The position numbers and the translations under genes were made by a program. Positions 49,176-60,185 of a stretch of 64,000 nt of DNA are shown piece by piece; within the stretch, counting starts at the first letter, position 1, and each line of letters begins with the position of its first letter. A model generated the notes under the pieces. The model saw only the letters and a program-made list of their open reading frames with translations. It was not told the DNA's origin and did no database searches. This DNA comes from Chaenocephalus aceratus. Its lineage: Eukaryota > Chordata > Actinopteri > Perciformes > Channichthyidae. Location of the stretch: positions 2,399,173 through 2,463,172 of the forward strand of contig CM043801.1 of the NCBI GenBank assembly GCA_023974075.1. Direction: 5' to 3'.

Positions 49176-50315
49176 ATAAATACACATCCATGCAATTGGG
49201 CTCAACACCTTAATTCACTGAAGAGTGTTTAGATATTATTATTTACGTAATTATAAAGGCTAATGCTAGCAGGTAGGCTATATAGAATAACTTCAGGAAG
49301 CCTTATGACAACAGTCTCGCCTCCCTATGATCAGAAATCAGCTATTGCTGATATGTATAATATAATGACATCTACTGTATAGTTATTGTCACTGGTGTGG
49401 AAATCCCTTTATAGTTCTATCTGCACTTGATGGCTTTTTCTCATCCGTCCACTATTCAATATAAACTGTTCCTCTGAGCTTCTCTACATTTCTCAAAATC
49501 TCATCATGCTCCCTGACTTTTTGCTGTTCTCCTATATTCTCCTCTTCTTCACTGAAGCCGTCTTTGTTCCTGCCTGTTCTCTCTTCCTCTCTATTTTCTT
49601 TAGAAATACCTCACCAAGCTTTCACAATCATCTTGTTTACATTAGCCCTCTCTCTCTGCCTCTCTCTCACCCTTCCTCTAAAGCTCCTTACACACGAAGT
49701 CGATTTTTTCGGCGTCGATAGATGTCAGGCCGTCAATGAGCGTTGTGTCGCCCAACTCAGATTGGTGTGTCCGTCGGCTGAAGTCTTTGCGGTGTGTTCC
49801 AGTGCGACACATGGCCAAGACGCAGGCGACGTGAGGCGACGTGAGGCGACGTGAGGCGACGTGAGGCGACGGAGGCGACGTGAGGCGACGTGAGGCGACG
49901 TTTCGCCGGGACGTGTTCTTTGGTGTCAGTTTTGGTTTGAAAGAGGCTTTACACCCATGGTTCATCCCATCTCTCTCTTCTCCTTTTCTAATGTCCTTTC
50001 TTTCACAAGGTTTAATTCAATAGTTTCCTTTTCCACCAGATATCTGTGTGATTTTAAACATATGCTTAAGTTCCCTCATGATATTGCAAAGTTTCAATTA
50101 ATTAATATGTCTGTGTCAAATGAATTGCTCCTCTTCACATCTGCGGTGGCTCATTCTGTCATCCAATCAGAGCTCAGCGTGGTTCACTCATTTTGTTCAT
50201 CCAACCATCCTCCAGTCTGACACTATTTTATGATTTTATGATTACATGTATGCTAAAATATCACTGAGTAATTTATCAGGGCAATAGAGAGACATGTATA
50301 GAGTAGTAATATATA
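49176..50315. other. Intron 1 sequence with a 10-bp minisatellite
   Basis: Mostly unremarkable. Positions 49690-49960 may be a decayed DNA transposon built of cgacgt/gtcgc motifs, containing the minisatellite listed next. Confidence 0.35.
49822..49901. repeat. 10-bp minisatellite (gtgaggcgac)
   Basis: About eight copies of gtgaggcgac, one with a 1-bp deletion. The Arg/Pro/Ser frames over it are artefacts. Confidence 0.9.
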
Positions 50316-50323
50316 CTTCATAT

Positions 50324-51136
50324 TAGGGATGTCCCGATCACCTTTTTTTGCTCCCGATCCGATTCCGATCATTTGATTTTGACAATTTGCCGATACCGAT
50401 TTTTCCCGATCCGATCTTTATGCAATGCATTAGAAAAAAAAAAGGTAACAGATAACGGCTGGTCATCCAATGCGATGAATTCAGCTATCTAGTTATTTGT
50501 TTGGCCTTTTCACTGTTCTGGGGCAGTTTCTCTTTCCTTTTAAAAGTCTCTGAAAGTGTCGGTTGTTTCAGTGCCGTTACCCGAGTGGCCGCTGTGTACT
50601 CGTCGTGTTGTTGTTGGTGTTTGTTCTCAGGTAGCGTATTAGATTGGTCGTGTTGAACGTAGCTCTGTTCTTTCCACCACGCGGAACCTCCGCCTTGCAA
50701 ACATTGCATCTGGCTGTTACACTGCCTTCGCTTTCAATTTTATAATACTTCCAACTCCTGACATTTTCTCTGTCCCGACTCCCGAGTCACCAGCTGAACG
50801 TAGCCTCTCGTTAGCTTACTGCTACTATTAGACACTGCGCCCACTCTGTTGCCAGATTTCAGAGAATAAGCAACCAGGTCTATGAAAACAAGCCCAAAAG
50901 AAGCAACACATACATGATGTTGTGTAATTTGAAACCAAAACTAAGTCCTCAGGATGACTTTAAGACGTGAACATGGTCATTTTGTTTTGTAACATTAAAT
51001 TAAAAAAAAATATTTTATAAAAAAAAAAAATAAATAAAAACCCGATCCCCGATTTTTTTCTCCCGATCCCCGATCTTTTGAAAATCACGTGATCGGCTCC
51101 GATCCCCGATCACGTGATCGGATCGGGACATCTCTA
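50324..51136 (-). mobile_element. hAT element, 813 bp, perfect 8-bp duplication
   Basis: The ends TAGGGATGTCCCGATC and gatcgggacatctcta, flanked by cttcatat (50316-50323 and 51137-51144). The termini are rich in cccgatcc and cacgtgatcgg palindromes. A minus-strand frame (50485-50709) shares the LQGGGSAWWKEQ block with 43740-43923 and may be the end of a BED-finger exon. It is the clean reference copy for the interrupted element at 37627-44141. Confidence 0.92.
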
Positions 51137-51591
51137 CTTCATATGTTTTCAATAACCAATAGAAGAGTGGTTAAAATGTGAAGATTTATGCCTGACATAA
51201 TTGCCACCATGTTCAACAACATTTTCAGACTATGACTGAACTTTTTTAAACTGACGTTGTCCACATAGACGTTCCTCTGAGCTTTCACTCAAATCCTATC
51301 AGTATTGTTGCAGATTCCGATGAGGCTTCACTGATATTCTTCATATATTTTGTATTAAAATTCCAGTGGAGGGAGAGCTAAATGTAAAAGCAGTGACATT
51401 TGGAACAGCTCTATAGTTTACTCACAGTTGAACTTGTTTTCCCTTAAACCTGAACACATTCCACATCACCTCACACAGCATCAGAGAGTCCTTTTTATAA
51501 TGAGACAAAGAGCCGATTTGTAACTTCTGTACTATAAGGGGAAAATAGTATTATAGCGAGGCAATGTGATATACAGGATGTCAATTATGAC

Positions 51592-52599
51592 TAGGGCTGC
51601 AACAAATGACTAATTTGATAGTCGATTAATCTATCGATTAATGAAACGATTAATCGACTATTCGGACTATTACGCCTTGCACAATTTCTCAAACGCTCTT
51701 ATTTAGCCATCAACTTTTAGATGTAGCTGAGGTTGTTTTAGGCATGTGGAAACTAACAATGAAGACAATAAAGATGAATACTTGATTAAAAAATACATAT
51801 TATTAAATTAACTAAACAAATTGTTTACAAAATGAACATGCTTTTTATTTAAATTAAATAAATAATATTTCACATCAAAAGAAACAACAGTGTTTTAGCA
51901 AATAATAAATAATGTGATGACAGAACTGTAAACAGAATAGCTGAAACTTTAACAACTAACTAATTCAGTTACTTCAATCATTACCCCATGTTTATATAAT
52001 TGAGTTAACTCCGTGTGTTGCTGCTAGCATACATAACACCTGACGTGAAAACGTTACTCGTGGACGCGGCTACAGAGCTGCTAGAAGAGTCGAACCCGGT
52101 GCATTTCTCCGTATGAATGTGGAGCGCTTTTGCTAAATGTTTAGACAAATTGCTCGTGTTGCCACCCTTACATGCTAAACTCTTATTGCACTTTTGGCAA
52201 CGAGCATCGAGACGGGTAAAGTTTAACCACACCTCGGAGCGCGTTCCTCTCCGCAGTGTGTTGCTGCATGTAGCAGCCGCGTGTGTGTAAACGGCCCCGC
52301 CCCCTCCCACACAGACCAGGGAGAGAGATCTCGTCTGATCGAAAATACATCAGACGCATTTGTTTGTCTTTTTACATATTATAACGAGCTGGCCACACGA
52401 AGACTGCGATATAATGTTTTTGTATCAATAATACATGACATATATTTTTTAAATGTCTCCAGTACCAATAACGTTGTAGCTTAGCGGCGCGTAAAACGCA
52501 CGTGATGACGTCACCAACGAATCGACGACTGAATTAGTTGGCAACTAATTTGGTAATCGATTTTAATCGATTAAGTCGATTAGTTGTTGTGCACCCCTA
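51592..52599 (-). mobile_element. hAT element, 1008 bp, perfect 8-bp duplication
   Basis: The ends TAGGGCTGCAACAAATG and ttgttgtgcaccccta, flanked by attatgac (51584-51591 and 52600-52607). Terminal atcgattaa motifs are mirrored. It holds a BED-finger frame on the minus strand and no catalytic domain. Confidence 0.92.
52005..52310 (-). pseudogene. hAT transposase N-terminal BED zinc finger
   Basis: A frame of 101 codons with SEVWLNFTRLDARCQKCNKS and NTSNLSKHLAKALHIHTEKC: Trp/Phe, CxxC and His ligands of a BED finger, followed by a Ser-rich linker. It ends where the rest of the transposase should begin. Nearly the same peptide is at 29417-29689. Confidence 0.65.
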
Positions 52600-52607
52600 A
52601 TTATGAC

Positions 52608-53093
52608 TACTGAGGTTTTACCTCATTTCAGATCAAATATTGATTTGTAATAATGACACACACAATTATTTTTTTGCTCAGCCTCACTCTGCTCTCTTTG
52701 TTTTTTTCTCATTTTGTTTCTATGCTTTCTCTACTTTCCTCTCCTACTTCCTGTCTCTCTCTCTCTCTCTTTAAAAAGCCTGTGTCTCTCTCCATTTCTG
52801 TTCCCCCACACAGTAATATGATCTCTTGTATCAGGCAGCCGTGAATCAAACACACAGAGAGAGAAATATAGTAGAAACCTTGGTGGCCCCACCCCCATCT
52901 CTCTCTCTCTCCCTCCTCTCTCTCTCCTCCTCTCTCTCTCTCTCCCTCCTCTCCTCCCTCCTCTCTCTCTCTCTCTCTCCTCTCTCTCCTCCTCTCTCCT
53001 CTCCTCTCCTCCTCCTCTCTCCTCTCTCTCCTCCCTCTCTCTCTCTCCGCTCTCTCCTCTCTCTCTCTCTCTCTCCCTCTCTCTCTCTCCCTC

Positions 53094-53125
<32 letters not shown>

Positions 53126-54503
53126 CTACAACATCCTACCTACCCCCACCCTCCCCCTTCTCTCTCCCTCTCTACAGTCCCTACCCACCAACCACAGCAC
53201 ACGCTCTCTCACATCCCACTCTGTGTTCCTCTCTCCCTCTTCTGAAAGCAAATAGACTCTCTGACGACACAATGCACTGATGTGTGTGTCTGCACAGCAT
53301 GTTGGACCTGAAAGAGTTGCTGGTGGTACAACATGGTACATACAACATTATTATGATTTAGATCTTACAGATATTGGTGAGATATCTGTTAATCCCCAAT
53401 CGCCCTTATTGAGGTCAGAGGTCACAGTCAGCTCCAAAGCTGACGCTGGGCCCTTAACTACACAGTTATTGCTTAAAGTAATGTATACAACACATTTTAG
53501 GTCTGCGTCAGGCATCAATTAAATGGTATCGTCAGAATGACACTGGTTCATCTGTAAGTCACAATTAAAACAGCTAAATGTGTCTCCAAATATCTATTTT
53601 GTGTTTCAAGATATTTGAAAAGAAAATCACACAGAAGCACTACTTCAAATCAGAGATGTGCCATAATGAAAAACAACCAACCAATTACTCGACTAAGAAG
53701 GGGTCGAGTACAAGTGTGTGTAACCAGCACATCTGGCTGTTGTTGCTGAGGTAACACACAGTAACAGAAGCCTCAGTGATGCTTTCAGTGTATACTGAAG
53801 GCAGAATCACACTGTTAATAATCCACAAGCCACTCACCGCCAGTGACAGTGTACTCTGGCAGAGGGAGACTCCTTGGAGCAGCCGGCAAAAGAGAAGAAA
53901 GCGCTCCACAAAGTACTGGAACTTTGAATGGGCCTCAGGTTAGCACTGATTATTAATAACAATTGGCTGTGTGTGGGTCCCACTGTGGGACAGTTATGTT
54001 CAATACAAACGTCCATGTAGAGTTAGCCATGCTTTTACTTGGACATCACATGATGGGTTTATGATAGCTTTTTGGTTTCTAATATCTTCTTTATTCATGT
54101 ACTCTGCTGATGTGAATTCTGATCAATTCCTCTAGTTTTATGACTGTAGATTTCCACAATTGTACAGGTAAAGCAAGTGGGTTACAAAATACTTTATTTA
54201 AAATATAATAAGTGATAAAGTATATTTAAAGTGTGTTTGTACTTATCATAGACTTTGATGTATCCATCTATATAATTACTGAGGGGAAAATGGTTTTAAT
54301 TGTATTTTCCAACCGGTCGACAACATGAATGCATTTTATAATTCTATGATTGAAGAGTAGTTAATAATGTGTCATTTAGCCTAATAGCTGCACTCATCAG
54401 TTGCACCTAGTTAAATAATTAAGCAATTCATCACTGTCAATGAGTATGGTCCCACTGCTCAAGTGTGTCCAAGGTACCCAGAGACACCTTTGAAAAATCT
54501 CTT
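52608..54503. other. Intron 1 with a long polypyrimidine tract
   Basis: Positions 52740-53130 are CT-rich with a near-continuous (CTCTCC)n tract at 52898-53129. The Arg/Glu-rich and Ser/Leu-rich frames across it are artefacts. The rest shows nothing recognised. Confidence 0.5.
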
Positions 54504-54661
54504 TTAGATAGATAGATAGATAGATAGATAGATGGATAGATGGATAGATGGATAGATGGATAGATGGATAGATGGATAGATGGATAGATGGATAGATAGA
54601 TAGATAGATAGATGGATAGATATATAGATAGATAGATAGATAGATGGATAGATGGATAGAT

Positions 54662-54729
<68 letters not shown>

Positions 54730-54730
54730 T
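54504..54730. repeat. (GATA)n/(GATG)n microsatellite
   Basis: About 225 bp of gata with interspersed gatg units. The YLSI-repeat frames on the minus strand are artefacts. Confidence 0.96.
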
Positions 54731-55180
54731 CTAGAGAGAGATACTCCAATTAACTTAATTAGCACCAATAATACAAGTCCAGTAAATAAATATATATTCT
54801 GATCATACCAAAAGATAACAATGCATGTTCCTCTCATTATTACTTGTTATTCCAACCATGTGCTTGTGCATGTGATTCTGTGCATATTTAATTAACTTTA
54901 ATTACCAGTGAAGTTTAATTAAAGGTGTAATTTCATCACTGAGGATTCAAATACAGCCCGTGTATCATCCAGTGAGTGGATGTGATCCAGATAAAAATAC
55001 TGGTACCTTCAGTACCTTCGTTAATAAGTGGAGCCTAATGAAGCAATGCATTACCACTTAATTGGCATAAGCAGGACAGACGAATACAGAGAGATGAGAT
55101 AGCTAAGGTAATTAAAATCTTTCAGCTCCAGACAATGGGAAACACAAGTAGCCTGTGCAATTCCTTCATTTTGTGCTTAC
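54731..55180. other. Start of TOX intron 1
   Basis: The 450 bp next to the exon 1 donor on the minus strand. No repeat recognised. Confidence 0.4.
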
Positions 55181-55285
55181 CTTGTTGGTCCCAAAGGCCG
55201 GGTCAGGGTAGGATTGTTGCCCCATCCTGGTGTGGTCTTTCGCTGACAGAGACTGAGGAGGAGGCGGGTAAACTGTTACATCCAT
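55181..55285 (-). CDS. tox2-like: TOX-family HMG-box protein, coding exon 1 (start codon to first donor)
   Basis: TOX proteins are nuclear HMG-box DNA-binding regulators of transcription. This exon encodes only the first 35 residues of the N-terminal region, not the HMG box. Read on the minus strand, the ATG sits in a strong context (GCCATGG) and opens MDVTVYPPPPQ, close to the MDVRFYPPPAQ start of vertebrate TOX and the MDVRLYP start of TOX2. The exon ends ...GTNK at a consensus donor AAG|gtaagc; human TOX exon 1 also ends in NK, from memory. The junction is phase 0. Exon 2 follows 35.6 kb away at 19520-19585. The long minus-strand reading frame over this spot (55203-55598) is in another frame and starts at TTG, so I treat it as a shadow. 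The paralogue is uncertain: exon 1 recalls TOX, exon 2 leans to TOX2. Family assignment is strong; the symbol is tentative. Confidence 0.84.
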
Positions 55286-55870
55286 GGCTCAAAATACATC
55301 CACTTCTCCCGTCTGTGCTCCCTTCGGTTCTCTCTCTTCTTTTATCTATGTGAATGCCTGAACACCTTGACGTTGTTTTTTTTTTTAACAAAGTTAGATA
55401 TTTTCTGCGTGTCCCTGAGCGAAAAAATGAAAAGAAACACGGTTGTTTTGTTAAATAAAAGCAGTTTTCAAGTAGATACGTTAGACTGAACCGAGCATAT
55501 GGAGTCAGTGGAGTTCCGACAGATGCTCCAGTTGCTGCTGCTGCGATGAGAAAACTTCCCGGTAAAGCCACTTCTTCAATACCTGGCGTTAAAAACAAAC
55601 TTCGTTGTCGTTTTCCCTTCTTCTATTGTAGCATGTATTGTTTTCGGACAGGGGACGTTGTTGGACCCCGTCTGTCCCGGTTTGGGACTCTCGTTTTCTG
55701 ATGTTCCTCCGCTGCTGCTGCTGCTGCTGCTGCTGCCGCGCGTGTGCTTGGTGCCGAGGTGCCTCGCGGACCAGTCATACAAAGAGCTGCTGCGTCAAGC
55801 TAGCAGGAGTAAGCTACAACAAACCCGGAACTACATCTCCTTCAAAAATAAAAGCCCGAGTCTTTAGGCC
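55286..55870 (-). promoter_or_regulatory. tox2-like: 5' leader and probable promoter region of the TOX-family gene
   Basis: Sequence immediately upstream of the exon 1 ATG, read on the minus strand. It is richer in CpG than its surroundings, especially 55640-55780, and holds a (CTG/CAG)8 tract at 55711-55735. An upstream ATG at 55778 opens a 51-codon frame ending at 55623 that includes ten alanines encoded by the CAG tract; its context is weak, so scanning could pass it. I see no TATA box and cannot place the transcription start. Transposon-derived MITEs begin about 200 bp further out, at 56068. The promoter call is inferred from position only. Confidence 0.5.
55623..55778 (-). other. Possible upstream ORF with polyalanine tract in the TOX leader
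   Basis: A 51-codon ATG-initiated frame lies in the putative 5' leader, with ten consecutive alanines encoded by GCG, eight GCA and GCG. It ends in TAG, 338 bp before the TOX start codon. The initiation context is poor (no purine at -3). It would matter only if transcription starts above 55778. No homology is recognised. Confidence 0.3.
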
Positions 55871-56067
55871 GGGTAAAGAAACGAGAAATGTGGGCAAAGG
55901 ACAAAGTGAATGAAACAAAGTTAATGAAACGTTGACGTCTCCTTTCAATAACTAAAAGTACACATTCAGCGGTGTTAAATAACACTTTGCAGCATCATCG
56001 TTGGCAAGCGATATTATTTTTAGAGTAATCGACATATCCGTTTTGCTCATCTAGAGGAGGAGAGAGT

Positions 56068-56571
56068 GGGTGTTTCTCAATGTCGAGGACGCTTGCTTGG
56101 TAGCACATGTATTCCGAGTCACTTGCTTCAGAAGCGATGCAAGAATCCTTCCTAGCCTCGGAAAACAAAGAATTGTGGAAGAGGGTGTTTCTCAATGTCG
56201 AGTACACTTGCTTGGTAGCACATGTCTTCTGAGCGTCTTGCTTCAGAAGCGAGGCAAGAATACTTCCTAGCCTCGGAAAACGAAGAATGGAACAGGCTAG
56301 CAAGTGTGCAGGTTTGCGTCATATGAGAGGCCCCGCCTTACATTTTCTGCCACAGATTTGGGGAAATTGGTCCGTGCGCAAAGTATTGTGGGGATTTTAA
56401 GACCGCAGAGTCTACATGCGCAGCCTCAAAATGTCTCCAAACGAAGTACGACGGGCTCGGCAGAATTCCAAGTATGTTGGACATTGGAACAGTACTTTGG
56501 CGGCACTCGATGACGTAGTATGCTTGAAATAGTGGCTCTGGAGCAGCTTTACTCGAGATTGAGAAACACCC
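56068..56571. mobile_element. One partial and one full copy of the 392-bp MITE, tandem
   Basis: A first copy starts gggtgtttctcaatgtcgag at 56068 and breaks off at about 56180. A full copy with the same end starts at 56183 and closes at 56571 with ctcgagattgagaaaca plus ccc. Both match the element at 44792-45183. They lie about 0.8 kb above the TOX start codon. Confidence 0.75.
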
Positions 56572-56576
56572 ACAGG

Positions 56577-57147
56577 CAGGGGCGGACTGGTCATTGGGAA
56601 CACCGGGACTTTTCCCGCAATTCTAAACTTTGACAAAACGAGTCTTAAACAAGTCCTTATGTGCTTTTCACTAAATGTAATGACATCGATCAACAGGATA
56701 ATACTTAATAATCAAACCGCTCTTTATTAGCCACATTAATAATTTAATAATCCATTTTCTCTCTGCTGGTAAAGTAACGTGTTTTCTTCTATTTTAAGAG
56801 GGATCAGTAAGGTAAGGCTACCATGACGGTTTGTTTCAGAAGGAGTTTAAGTTTAAGATCCCTGATGTTGAGGTGACAGAATGTTTATTTCCACTGTGTA
56901 CAACATGTTATAAGGGACCCACAATCTATCTTTATGCCAGGGATAATGTGCAGCGAGGCGGTCTCTATGGGGAAAAGAACACCTGCATCTACATCCCTCT
57001 GCAGGTGGTACTTTAACTATATTTTGATGATAATACTTTTCTACTTTTACTTGTAACATTTTGAATGCAGGACTTTTTATTGTAACCGAGTATTCCTACA
57101 CTCTGGTACTTTACTCAAGAACAAGATCTGAACTTCTCCCACCTCTG
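56577..57147. mobile_element. Two solo DNA-transposon ends
   Basis: CAGGGGCGGACTGGTCATTG starts at 56577, a frequent fish hAT end. At the other side, 56985-57147 ends acttctcccacctctg and carries acttttactt motifs of the repeat also at 22482. These are ends of different families, not one element. Confidence 0.4.
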
Positions 57148-57947
57148 ACAATAAATGCTGAGTGGTTACCAAAAAGAAAACCCTGCTCTGAAGGTTATTT
57201 TCATTTTAGAAATCCTGCACTCAGCTTTGCTTTCTCCAGTATCATTGAAATGCAGCAGATGCTTCTTCTTTTTTTCGCACATTTCTTGACTTTTTCCGAC
57301 GCGCTTGCATTTAAATCCGGCTCCTCGTCTCCCTGTGCCCCTTTCACACCAACGCGTTTTCAGCTCCGCCTCGGAGCTGGAGCCTGAAAAGTACCAGTTT
57401 TTCCTGTTCACACTGCAGAGGCGCCGCCTCTTAGCTCCGGAATCCGGTTCACTTCCAGCTACAAAAAATTGTCGGTCTAGAGGCAAGAGCTTCGGAGCTA
57501 AGAGGCGGCGTCGCTTACGTCTCTCTTACGTCGAGGCGGGAGCAGGGGCAGATTCGTCATTGAAGTAGATGCTGAAGACCACAAAGAAGTCTTGCATTTC
57601 GCATGTGATGTTTGTAAAGTTCCAAGTAAAGTCGTCCCTTGTAAAGTCATCCGATGCCTTCCATTTCGTTTCGTAAGAGGATAACCAAAGCGAACATCGC
57701 TTCAATACAATCGGCCATTGTTGTTGTTGGGATTTCCGCATGGTTTGGATTTTATGAAGCAGGCACGTAAACGGTGACGTCATGACAAAAATGGACTTAG
57801 CCAATGTTATTCTGCTCCCATGAATGCAGGCATCCAAAATAATTCCCTATTGCTTCCAACCAACAAGTGTAGAGAGTAACGTGAGGTGTGATAAATGTGT
57901 TGTTACTGCAGCATCTCCTCTCAAGAAAAGCTCTCAGTTGATTTATT
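57148..57947. other. Upstream region with a GC-rich hairpin
   Basis: Positions 57421-57440 and 57491-57512 are inverted copies of about 20 bp (gccgcctcttagctccgg) with a 50-bp loop. A frame at 57526-57837 (minus) has no recognised homology. Confidence 0.35.
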
Positions 57948-58759
57948 CAACCCGATATCACGGCAAGACGTGAACATGTGACGATTTACCATGCTAGGAG
58001 ACGTGAAGATGTTACGATTTCGTCCCTTCAAACGTGACAGTTACACGGTATTGTTAACCCATGTTAACCATTGGAGAAATAACCGGAAATGCCAAGCAAA
58101 TGCTACCCAGACGGTCGGTTGTTATTGTCAATATTAATATAATAATGATTTATTTTTTAATATTCACACTCGATTACGCCAATTTTGTTGTTGCCCCAGC
58201 TGGTCGACACCTCTTTTAGCAGAAACAAAGGCTAAATTAATGTATTAAATCAATGTTAATCCATGCGTGTGGATGTAGGCCATATTTACACCATAACGGT
58301 GCAGAGCTGATAGAAAGGGACACCTGGTGGTTAAAGCACGTTATTGAATTTTATTATTTTATTATTAGATATTAATAGGATCCCTATAAAGTATATTCAT
58401 TACTCGTTATTCTTACTAATAGTTAATTAAAGACTGTGTTGTCACAACAGACTGTATATAATGACTAGTTTCCACACCCCTTTCAAGATTTTCTAAGCTA
58501 AGGTTTATTGACATATTATACACAACTACGGTGTAGTTATGCAATGAATGAAAAACTTGGGTCGCAGGTTCCTCAACAGTGCATTACAAGACATCTATCA
58601 ATATTGTGTGTATACCTCCACCATTAAACTGTCATATTCTGCACATTTCTTATACTATCTACATACATGTGATAAGAGTATAATACAGTATAATATCAGT
58701 TTAATAATAAACAGTTAACAAACAAATAAGTGCTTAAACATAGTTAACATTGCAGGAAA

Positions 58760-59418
58760 TGCTGAAGGCTCTGGGTGTTGAGGGACTGTCATGGTTGACA
58801 CGTCTCATCAACGTTGCGTGGAAGTCGGAAACAGTACCGAAGGAGTGGCAGACCGGGGTGGTGGTCCCCCTTTTCAAAAAGGGGGATCAGAGGGTGTGTG
58901 CCAATTACAGAGGCATCACACTACTCAGCCTCCCCGGGAAAGTTTACTCTAAGGTACTCGAAAGGAGGGTCAGGCCGATTGTCGAACCTCAGATTGAGGA
59001 GGAACAATGCGGATTCCGTCCTGGTCGTGGAACAACGGATCAGCTTTTTACTCTCGCAAGGATCCTGGAGGGGGCCTGGGAGTACGCTTATCCGGTCTAC
59101 ATGTGTTTTGTAGACTTGGAGAAGGCGTATGACCGGGTTCCCAGGGAGTTACTGTGGGAGGTGCTGCGGGAGTATGGGGTGAGGGGGTCTCTACTCAGGG
59201 CCATCCAATCTCTGTACTCCCAAAGCGAGAGCTGTGTCCGGGTCCTCGGCAGTAAGTCGGACCCATTTCCGGTGAGGGTTGGCCTCCGCCAGGGCTGCGC
59301 TTTGTCACCAATCCTGTTTGTAATATACATGGATCGGATTTCGAGGCGTAGTCGTGGGGGGGGGGGTCTGCAGTTCGGTGGACTAAGGATTGCACCACTG
59401 CTTTTTGCAGATGATGTT
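58760..59418 (+). pseudogene. Rex3 reverse transcriptase, first segment
   Basis: Retrotransposon reverse transcriptase. Motifs: WQTGVVVPLFKKGD, NYRGITLLSLPGK, CGFRPGRGTTDQLF, CFVDLEKAYDRVPRE (first catalytic Asp), RQGCALSPILFVIYMDR and LLFADDV (catalytic box). The frame breaks at about 59418, right after FADDV. The endonuclease domain is lost by 5' truncation. The apparent start uses bases of the target duplication, so it is not a true start. Confidence 0.82.
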
Positions 59419-59798
59419 TCTGATGGCTTCATCGGTCTGCGACCTTCAGTACTCACTGGATCGGTTCGCAACTGAGTGTGAAGCGGCTGGGATGAGGATC
59501 AGCACCTCCAAATCTGAGGCCATGGTTCTCAGCAGGAAACCGATGGACTGTCCACTCCAAGTAGGGAATGAGTCCTTACCCCAAGTGAAGGAGTTCAAGT
59601 ATCTCGGGGTCTTGTTCTCGAGTGAGGGAACAATGGAGCGTGAGATGGGCCGGAGAATCGGAGCAGCGGGAGCGGTACTGCAGTCGCTTTACCGCACCGT
59701 TGTGACGAAAAGGGAGCTGAGCCAGAAGGCAAAGCTCTCTGTCTACCGGGCCATTTTCGTTCCTACCCTCACCTATGGTCATGAAGGATGGGTCAGAA
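59412..59798 (+). pseudogene. Rex3 reverse transcriptase, second segment
   Basis: It continues in the next frame with MFLMASSVCDLQYSLDRF, KSEAMVLSRKP, VKEFKYLGVLFSSEGTMERE and LSQKAKLSVYRAIFVPTLTY, the RT thumb and start of the C-terminal region. A second frameshift near 59798 follows YGHEGWV. Confidence 0.82.
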
Positions 59799-60185
59799 AG
59801 AACGAGATCGCGGATACAAGCGGCCGAGATGGGTTTCCTCCGCCGGGTGGCTGGTGTCTCCCTTAGGGATAAGGTGAGAAGTTCGGTCATCAGGGAGGGA
59901 CTCGGAGTTGAGCCGCTCCTCCTTCGCGTCGAAAGAAGCCAGTTGAGGTGGTTCGGGCACCTAGTTAGGATGCCACCTGGGCGCCTCCCTAGGGAGGTGT
60001 TCCAGGCACGTCCAGCTGGGAAGAGACCAAGGGGTAGACCTAGGACCAGGTGGTGGGATTATATCTCTTCGCTGGCCTGGGAGCGCCTTGGGATCCCCCA
60101 GTCAGAGCTGGTTGATGTCGCCAGGGAAAAGAAAGTTTGGGGCTCTCTGCTGGAACTGCTACCCCCGCGACCCGACCACGGATAA
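59794..60185 (+). pseudogene. Rex3 C-terminal segment
   Basis: The third frame reads RTRSRIQAAEMGFLRRVAGV, LRWFGHLVRMPPGRLPREVF, RPRGRPRTRWWDYI and LLELLPPRPDHG, then a stop. This is the usual C-terminus of the family; the GATG tail follows within about 15 bp. Confidence 0.83.

Noticed and set aside
49822..49901. Regular short repeats as a CRISPR array
   Set aside because: A head-to-tail 10-bp minisatellite without spacers, in a vertebrate genome.
52709..53125. 138-codon Arg/Glu-rich frame on the minus strand
   Set aside because: It is a translation of the (CT)n-rich tract; no homology or codon structure supports a protein.
54397..54837. 146-codon frame of YLSIYLSI repeats
   Set aside because: Direct translation of the (GATA)n microsatellite.
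55203..55598. 131-codon minus-strand frame covering TOX exon 1
   Set aside because: It begins at TTG, runs in a different frame from the TOX start and has no recognised homology.
57526..57837. 103-codon minus-strand frame as a host or transposase gene
   Set aside because: No recognisable motif, no clear splice context and no element ends around it.
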